Shown piece after piece: positions 59,722 through 64,000 of a stretch of 64,000 bases of DNA. The first letter of the stretch is position 1. Each line of letters starts with the position of its first letter. The translations under genes and the position numbers were made by a program. The stretch comes from Polyangiaceae bacterium (lineage in GTDB: Bacteria; Myxococcota_A; Polyangia; Polyangiales; Polyangiaceae). The stretch lies in assembly GCA_020846005.1 (NCBI GenBank), contig JADLEQ010000048.1, positions 1 through 64,000 of the forward strand, written 5' to 3'. Under the pieces are notes generated by a model. It was given only the letters and a program-made list of their open reading frames with translations, was not told the DNA's origin and did not search any database.

Positions 59722-61814
59722 CGGCGGCAAGCAGCCAGATCACCTACCAGCTCGGGATCGACGTGGGCGGCACGTTCACCGATCTCTTCCTGTGGTCGTC
59801 GGCGGGCGAGGTGCGGACCTTCAAGTCCCTCTCGACGCCGAGAGACCCGAGCGTCGGCGTGCTCGACGGCCTCGGCTCGATCGCGCGGGCGCTCGAGCTG
59901 GAGCTCCGGGAGTTCGCGCGCCGCGTCACGACGATCGTGCACGGGACGACCGTCACCACCAACGCGACGCTCACGCGCCGCGGGGCTCGCACGGCGCTGC
60001 TCACGACGCCCGGCGTCCGGGACGCGCTCGAGATGCGCCGGGGGATCCGCGAGGACCAGTACGACAACCGCCTCCAGAACGTCGAGCCGCTCGTGCCGCG
60101 CTACCTGCGCCTGCCCGTGCGCGGCCGCCTCGACGCGCGCGGCGCCGAGGTCGAGCCGCTCGAGCTCGAGGACGTGGCGCGCGCGGCCGAGCTCCTCACG
60201 CGGGAGGGCGTGAAGGCGGTGGCGATCTGCTTCCTCAACGCCTTCGCGAACCCGGCGCACGAGCAGGCGGCGGCCGCCGAGCTCCGCTGCCGCCTCCCCG
60301 GGGTCTTCGTGAGCGTCTCGACGGACGTGCTCCCCGCGATCCGGTTCTACGATCGCGTGTCGACGACCGCGCTCGACGCGTACGTCGGCCCGGTGCTGCG
60401 CGACTATCTCGGCGCGCTCACCGAGCGGCTCGCCGGCGCCGGCTTCACCGGTTCGCTCCTCATCATGCAGTCGAGCGGCGGCGTCGCGCTGCCGGAGGCG
60501 ACCGCGCGTCGCCCCGCGGGGACGCTGCTCAGCGGGCCCGCGGCTGCCCCGCGCGCCGCCGCGGCCTACTCCGTCCCGGCGGGCCACACCGACTGCCTCG
60601 TGGTCGACATGGGCGGCACGAGCTTCGACGCCTCCCTGGTCCGCGGCGGGCAGGTCGAGCTGCGTGCGGCCGGCGACATCGCGCGCCTCCGCATCGCCCT
60701 CCCGATGCTCGACATCGTGACCATCGGCGCCGGGGGCGGGAGCCTCGGGCGGGTGGACGCCGGCGGCCTGCTCCGCATGGGTCCAGAGTCGGCAGGCGCC
60801 GATCCCGGCCCGGCCTGCTACGGGCGCGGCGGCGACCTGCCGACGTGCACGGACGCCAACCTCGTCCTCGGCTACCTCGACCCGGACTTCTTCGCGGGAG
60901 GCGATCTGCGCCTCCACCCGGAGCGCGCGCGCGCCGCGATCGAGCGCCACGTCGCCGCGCCGCTCGGGCTCGAGGTGGAGCGAGCCGCCGTCGGCATGTA
61001 CCGGGTGATCAACGCCAACATGGCGCACGGCGTGCGCGAGATCACCGTGAAGCGCGGCCTGGACCCTCGCGAGTTCCCCATGGTCGTGGCGGGGGGCGCC
61101 GGCGCGCTCCACGGCTCGGCGATCGCCGACGAGCTCGAGATCCCCGTCGTGCTCGTACCCCCCGTCGCGTCGGTGCTCTGCGCGGCCGGCATGCTCCTCA
61201 CCGACCAACAACATGATTTCGTCCGCTCGCTGCTCGGCCGGCTCTCCGAGCTCGAACCTGCGCGGATCGCGGCCGTCGTCGGCGAGCTCTGCGCCCACGG
61301 CGAGGAGCTGCTGCTCGGCGCGCGCGTGCCCGCGGATCGCATCGACCACCAGGTGTTCCTCGACCTCCGCTACGTGAAGCAGTACCACGAGGTCACGGTG
61401 CCGGTCGGGCGCGCGGATCTGGCCCGCGGCGATCACGGCCCGGCGCTCGCCGCGTTCCACCGCGAGCACGATCGCCTCTACGGCTACGAGCTCTCCCAAG
61501 AGGGGAGCCCGGTCGAGCTGATCAACGTGCGGGTCCGCTCCGTCGGCCGGAGCGACAAGCCGGTGCTGCCGCGGGTGGCCGCGGGTGGGCACAGCGCGGA
61601 CCACGCGCTCCGGCGCCGCCGTCGCGCCTACGTCGCCGATCGCGACGGCTTCGAGGAGGTGCCGGTGTACGACGCCCACGCGCTGCTCGCGGGCAACGTC
61701 GTCTCCGGCCCGGCGCTGCTCGAGCGGACGGACACCACCATCGTCCTCGGCGCGTCCCACCAGGCGCGGGTCGACGATCACGGCACCTGCGTGGTGACGA
61801 GGAGGACCGCATGA
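59718..61814 (+). CDS. hyuA: ATP-dependent hydantoinase/5-oxoprolinase-type subunit A
   Basis: 698 residues, full family length. Actin-like ATPase motifs: GIDVGGTFTDLFL (phosphate 1) and VVDMGGTSFDASLV (phosphate 2), IGAGGGSLGRVDAGG, GPESAGADPGPACYGRGG and NANMAHGVREITVKRG. These enzymes phosphorylate a lactam or ketone to open or carboxylate it, with HyuB. The family includes hydantoinases, 5-oxoprolinase, acetone carboxylase and the lactam-opening enzyme of anaerobic indoleacetate breakdown. Next to an indolepyruvate oxidoreductase, an oxindole-type or aryl substrate is attractive but inferred. Overlaps both neighbours. Confidence 0.92.
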   Translation: MTAASSQITYQLGIDVGGTFTDLFLWSSAGEVRTFKSLSTPRDPSVGVLDGLGSIARALELELREFARRVTTIVHGTTVTTNATLTRRGARTALLTTPGVRDALEMRRGIREDQYDNRLQNVEPLVPRYLRLPVRGRLDARGAEVEPLELEDVARAAELLTREGVKAVAICFLNAFANPAHEQAAAAELRCRLPGVFVSVSTDVLPAIRFYDRVSTTALDAYVGPVLRDYLGALTERLAGAGFTGSLLIMQSSGGVALPEATARRPAGTLLSGPAAAPRAAAAYSVPAGHTDCLVVDMGGTSFDASLVRGGQVELRAAGDIARLRIALPMLDIVTIGAGGGSLGRVDAGGLLRMGPESAGADPGPACYGRGGDLPTCTDANLVLGYLDPDFFAGGDLRLHPERARAAIERHVAAPLGLEVERAAVGMYRVINANMAHGVREITVKRGLDPREFPMVVAGGAGALHGSAIADELEIPVVLVPPVASVLCAAGMLLTDQQHDFVRSLLGRLSELEPARIAAVVGELCAHGEELLLGARVPADRIDHQVFLDLRYVKQYHEVTVPVGRADLARGDHGPALAAFHREHDRLYGYELSQEGSPVELINVRVRSVGRSDKPVLPRVAAGGHSADHALRRRRRAYVADRDGFEEVPVYDAHALLAGNVVSGPALLERTDTTIVLGASHQARVDDHGTCVVTRRTA

Positions 61815-63553
61815 CGGACGTGGCCATCGACAAGGTGCTCGTCTCCATCCTCGGGCGCGCGCTCCGCGCCATCACGGACGAGATGAGCCTGTGCATGGAG
61901 CGGAGCAGCCGCTCGCCCATCCTGTGCGAGGCGCGCGATTTCGTCACGGGCCTCTACGATGCCCAGGGCCGCATGCTCGAGCAGACGGAGAACCTCCCGA
62001 TCCTGAGCTTCTCCCTCGGGCCGGTGTGCCAACACATCGCGGAGAAGTTCGCCGGTGACGTGTACCCGGGGGATGTCTTCTTCCACAACGACGTCTTCAG
62101 CTTCGGCAATCAGAACAACGACGTCGCGGCGTTCAAGCCCATCTTCGTCGGCGAGACGCTGGTCGGCTGGGCGGCGTGCAAGGGCCACCAGGCGGACATC
62201 GGCGGCGCCGTGCGCGGCGGCTACAACCCGAACGCCACCGAGGTCTGGCAGGAGGCGCTCCGTATCCCCGCCGTGAAGGTGTTCGAGCGGGGCAAGCTGC
62301 GGCGCGACGTCTGGGACCTCATCTTCGCGAACATCCGCCTGCCCATCGTGCAAGAGGACATGCGCGCGGAGATCGGGAGCTCTACCGTCGGCGAGCGCCG
62401 CCTCCGCGCCCTCATCGAGAAGCTCGGGCTCGCGCGCTTCGAGGCCCACAAGCAGGCCTTGTTCGACTCCACGCGGCGGCTCATGGAGGCGGAGATCCGG
62501 AGCATCCCGAGCGGCACCTATCGCGGCGAGGCGACCGTCTACTTCGACGGCAGGAACCCCGGCTCCCGCCACCAGATCCGGGTCACCATCACCGTCGACG
62601 ACGGCCGCATCCGCTTCGACTACTCGGACACCGATCGGCAGACGGACGGCTTCGTCAACGGCACGTACACCTCCACGGCCTCGGCCACGATCCTCACCTT
62701 CCTCCAGATGGTGGACCCGCGCATCCCGCACAACCACGGGATGGTGGCGCCGATCGAGATCGTGGTGCCGGAGGGGACGCTCCTCAACGCCGCCTACCCG
62801 GCCGCCACGACCTTCGGCAACCACCTGTGCCCGCCGAACGCGGACGCGATCATCCGGGCGCTCTCTCCGGTCGTCCCGGAGCGGGTCACCGCGGGGTGGA
62901 ACCAGCTCCTCTGCTCGCTCTCGACCGGCACCGATCCGCGCCGGAAGGAGACCTACGTCGACATCCTCTTCATGGGGCTGAAGGGCGGCTCCGGGGCCAC
63001 CGCCGACTGCGACGGCTACGACCACATCGGCATGATCGACGCCTCCGGGGGCGTCCTCGATCAGGACTACGAGATGTTCGAGCAGATGACGCCGCACCGC
63101 CTCGTCTCGCACGAGTACCTCGTCGACTCCGCGGGCCCGGGCCGTCACCGGGGCGGGCTCGGGGTCGAGACCCGCTACGTGATCGGCTCGGACGACACCC
63201 AGCTCGTCACCTTCGGCGACGGCGACGTGGAGCCGGCGTTCGGCCTGTGCGGTGGCGGCGACGGCACGCTCAACTTCATCGAGCTCCGCTACCCCGACGG
63301 CCGGGCCGTCCGTCCGGCGACGAAGGACCACCTGCGCGGCGTGCCCGCGGGCACGCTCTACGTGCAGGCGGCAGGAGGGGGAGGCGGATACGGTCCGCCC
63401 GAGGAGCGCCCTGCCGAGGTGGTCGCGGGCGAGGTCCGCGACGGCCGGGTCTCCGTCGAGGCGGCGCGGGGAGCGTACCGCGTGGTGGTCGATCCGCAGA
63501 CGTTCGCGCTCGACCGCGCCGCCACCGATCGGCTCCGGGCGGAGAGGCCCTGA
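61811..63553 (+). CDS. hyuB: ATP-dependent hydantoinase/5-oxoprolinase-type subunit B
   Basis: 580 residues; partner of the preceding subunit, overlapping it by 4 nt (ATGA). Family text: ERSSRSPILCEARDFVTGLY, GDVFFHNDVFSFGNQNNDVA, CKGHQADIGGAVRGGYNPNA, FDYSDTDRQTDGFVNGTY, PAATTFGNHLCPPNADAI, and near the end VDSAGPGRHRGGLGVETRYV and AAGGGGGYGPP. The Asp/His pairs in FHNDVF and KGHQADIGG are the usual metal-binding positions. Substrate not determinable; role discussed with the operon. Stop is 4 nt before the acyl-CoA dehydrogenase start. Confidence 0.92.
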   Translation: MTDVAIDKVLVSILGRALRAITDEMSLCMERSSRSPILCEARDFVTGLYDAQGRMLEQTENLPILSFSLGPVCQHIAEKFAGDVYPGDVFFHNDVFSFGNQNNDVAAFKPIFVGETLVGWAACKGHQADIGGAVRGGYNPNATEVWQEALRIPAVKVFERGKLRRDVWDLIFANIRLPIVQEDMRAEIGSSTVGERRLRALIEKLGLARFEAHKQALFDSTRRLMEAEIRSIPSGTYRGEATVYFDGRNPGSRHQIRVTITVDDGRIRFDYSDTDRQTDGFVNGTYTSTASATILTFLQMVDPRIPHNHGMVAPIEIVVPEGTLLNAAYPAATTFGNHLCPPNADAIIRALSPVVPERVTAGWNQLLCSLSTGTDPRRKETYVDILFMGLKGGSGATADCDGYDHIGMIDASGGVLDQDYEMFEQMTPHRLVSHEYLVDSAGPGRHRGGLGVETRYVIGSDDTQLVTFGDGDVEPAFGLCGGGDGTLNFIELRYPDGRAVRPATKDHLRGVPAGTLYVQAAGGGGGYGPPEERPAEVVAGEVRDGRVSVEAARGAYRVVVDPQTFALDRAATDRLRAERP

Positions 63554-63557
63554 GCCC

Positions 63558-64000
63558 GTGGACCTCGCCCTCCGCCCCGAGCAGGCCGAGATCCAGCGCA
63601 CCTTCCGCGACTTCGTGGCGCGCGAGGTCGCGCCCGTCGCGCGCGCGCTCGACGAGTCGCCGCGCTTCCCTCGCGAGCTCTTCGAGCGGGTGGGCGAGCT
63701 CGGCTTCTTCGGCATGCGGTACCCCGAGCCGCTCGGCACGGGGGCCGACGTGGTCTCGGCGGTGCTGGTCGTGGAGGAGCTGGCCGCCGGGTCGCTGTCG
63801 CTGGCGGCGGCGTGCACGATGCAGTCGCTCATGGGCACGTGGTTCGTCCACCGGTTCGGCACGGTCGAGCAGCGCGAGCGGCTGCTCGTCCCGGCGCTCG
63901 CGGGGCGAGCCATCGGCGCCATCTGCATGACGGAGCCGGACGCCGGGAGCGACCTGTTCGCCATCTCCACCCGCGCCGTGGCCGAGGGCGGCACCTGGCG
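63558..64000 (+). CDS. Acyl-CoA dehydrogenase, N-terminal part (runs off window end)
   Basis: 147 codons from GTG 63558 without stop. MDLALRPEQAEIQRTFRDFV and VARALDESPRFPRELFERVG form the N-terminal helical domain; GFFGMRYPEPLGTGADVVS and GAICMTEPDAGSDLFAIST are acyl-CoA dehydrogenase signature pieces (the T-E-P-x-A-G-S-D flavin/substrate motif). Catalytic base lies beyond the window. It would oxidise an acyl-CoA, probably the product line started by the ior/hyu enzymes, with electrons to ETF. More of the pathway likely follows downstream. Confidence 0.9.
   Translation, partial: MDLALRPEQAEIQRTFRDFVAREVAPVARALDESPRFPRELFERVGELGFFGMRYPEPLGTGADVVSAVLVVEELAAGSLSLAAACTMQSLMGTWFVHRFGTVEQRERLLVPALAGRAIGAICMTEPDAGSDLFAISTRAVAEGGTW

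Noticed and set aside
1-64000. tRNA, rRNA, riboswitch or intact transposase genes
   Set aside because: Scanned by eye for tRNA arms, rRNA-like segments and transposase motifs; none was convincing. A tRNA or Rfam scan would settle this.

Overview
The window is GC-rich (a typical 60-base line at 20941 is 46/60 G+C) with coding on both strands, and reads as chromosome of a myxobacterium (Myxococcota, most like Polyangiales). Evidence: two copies of the DUF2378/TIGR02265 family known almost only from myxobacteria, a MYXO-CTERM-like tail on a secreted protease, lipoproteins with Gly/Thr/Ser-rich linkers, Ser/Thr kinases and many isolated signalling proteins. No rRNA, tRNA, CRISPR array or intact transposase was recognised.

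0-5 kb: the end of an RHS-type polymorphic toxin with a putative HNH-like nuclease tip and its putative immunity gene, a scarred stretch with short direct repeats, then serine acetyltransferase and a Gly-rich lipoprotein. 5-25 kb: Coa1-like protein, VolA-like lipoprotein hydrolase, TamB, a heavy-metal RND efflux operon (Cys-rich exported protein, outer-membrane factor, His-rich adaptor, RND pump), HD-domain protein, DbpA-like helicase, formylglycine-generating-enzyme-like lipoprotein and a TIM-barrel-like protein. 23.5-25.7 kb holds two broken genes: a frameshifted DUF5690 membrane protein and a decayed AAA_14/DUF4143 ATPase.

25.8-40.6 kb: secreted transglutaminase-like protein, VWA/CoxE-like protein and histidine kinase; Pro-rich lipoprotein; methyl-accepting protein; PGDH with Lys in place of the catalytic His (type IIIK); di-haem lipoprotein; S1 protease; DUF362 protein; DUF2378 protein; Pro-repeat outer-membrane protein; fructose-1,6-bisphosphatase; nucleotidyltransferase plus small partner. 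41-45.5 kb: a second DUF2378 gene cut off at a sharp junction against a reverse-oriented lipoprotein remnant, then a visibly lower-GC operon (lines 43261 and 44401 are 31/60 and 29/60 G+C) for lipoprotein, HEFGH zinc metalloprotease and lipoprotein, driven by a near-consensus sigma-70 promoter.

47.2-54.2 kb is the most distinctive block: a lone cyclic-nucleotide-binding (CNB) protein, two Ser/Thr kinases each fused to a C-terminal CNB domain, a receiver/class III nucleotidyl cyclase/PilZ-like protein, a double-PAS histidine kinase and a lone receiver, nearly all with start/stop overlaps of about 4 nt. It looks like one circuit: two-component input, cyclic nucleotide made, cyclic-nucleotide-responsive kinases as output.

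55.8 kb to the end is a tightly overlapping catabolic operon: indolepyruvate oxidoreductase alpha subunit fused to a GltD-like FAD/NAD(P) module and ferredoxin, its gamma-type subunit, ATP-dependent hydantoinase/oxoprolinase-like A and B subunits, and the start of an acyl-CoA dehydrogenase. A 13-bp-arm palindrome lies just upstream. Many genes here have a TAnnnn -10-like hexamer only 6-9 nt before the start codon, suggesting widespread leaderless transcripts.
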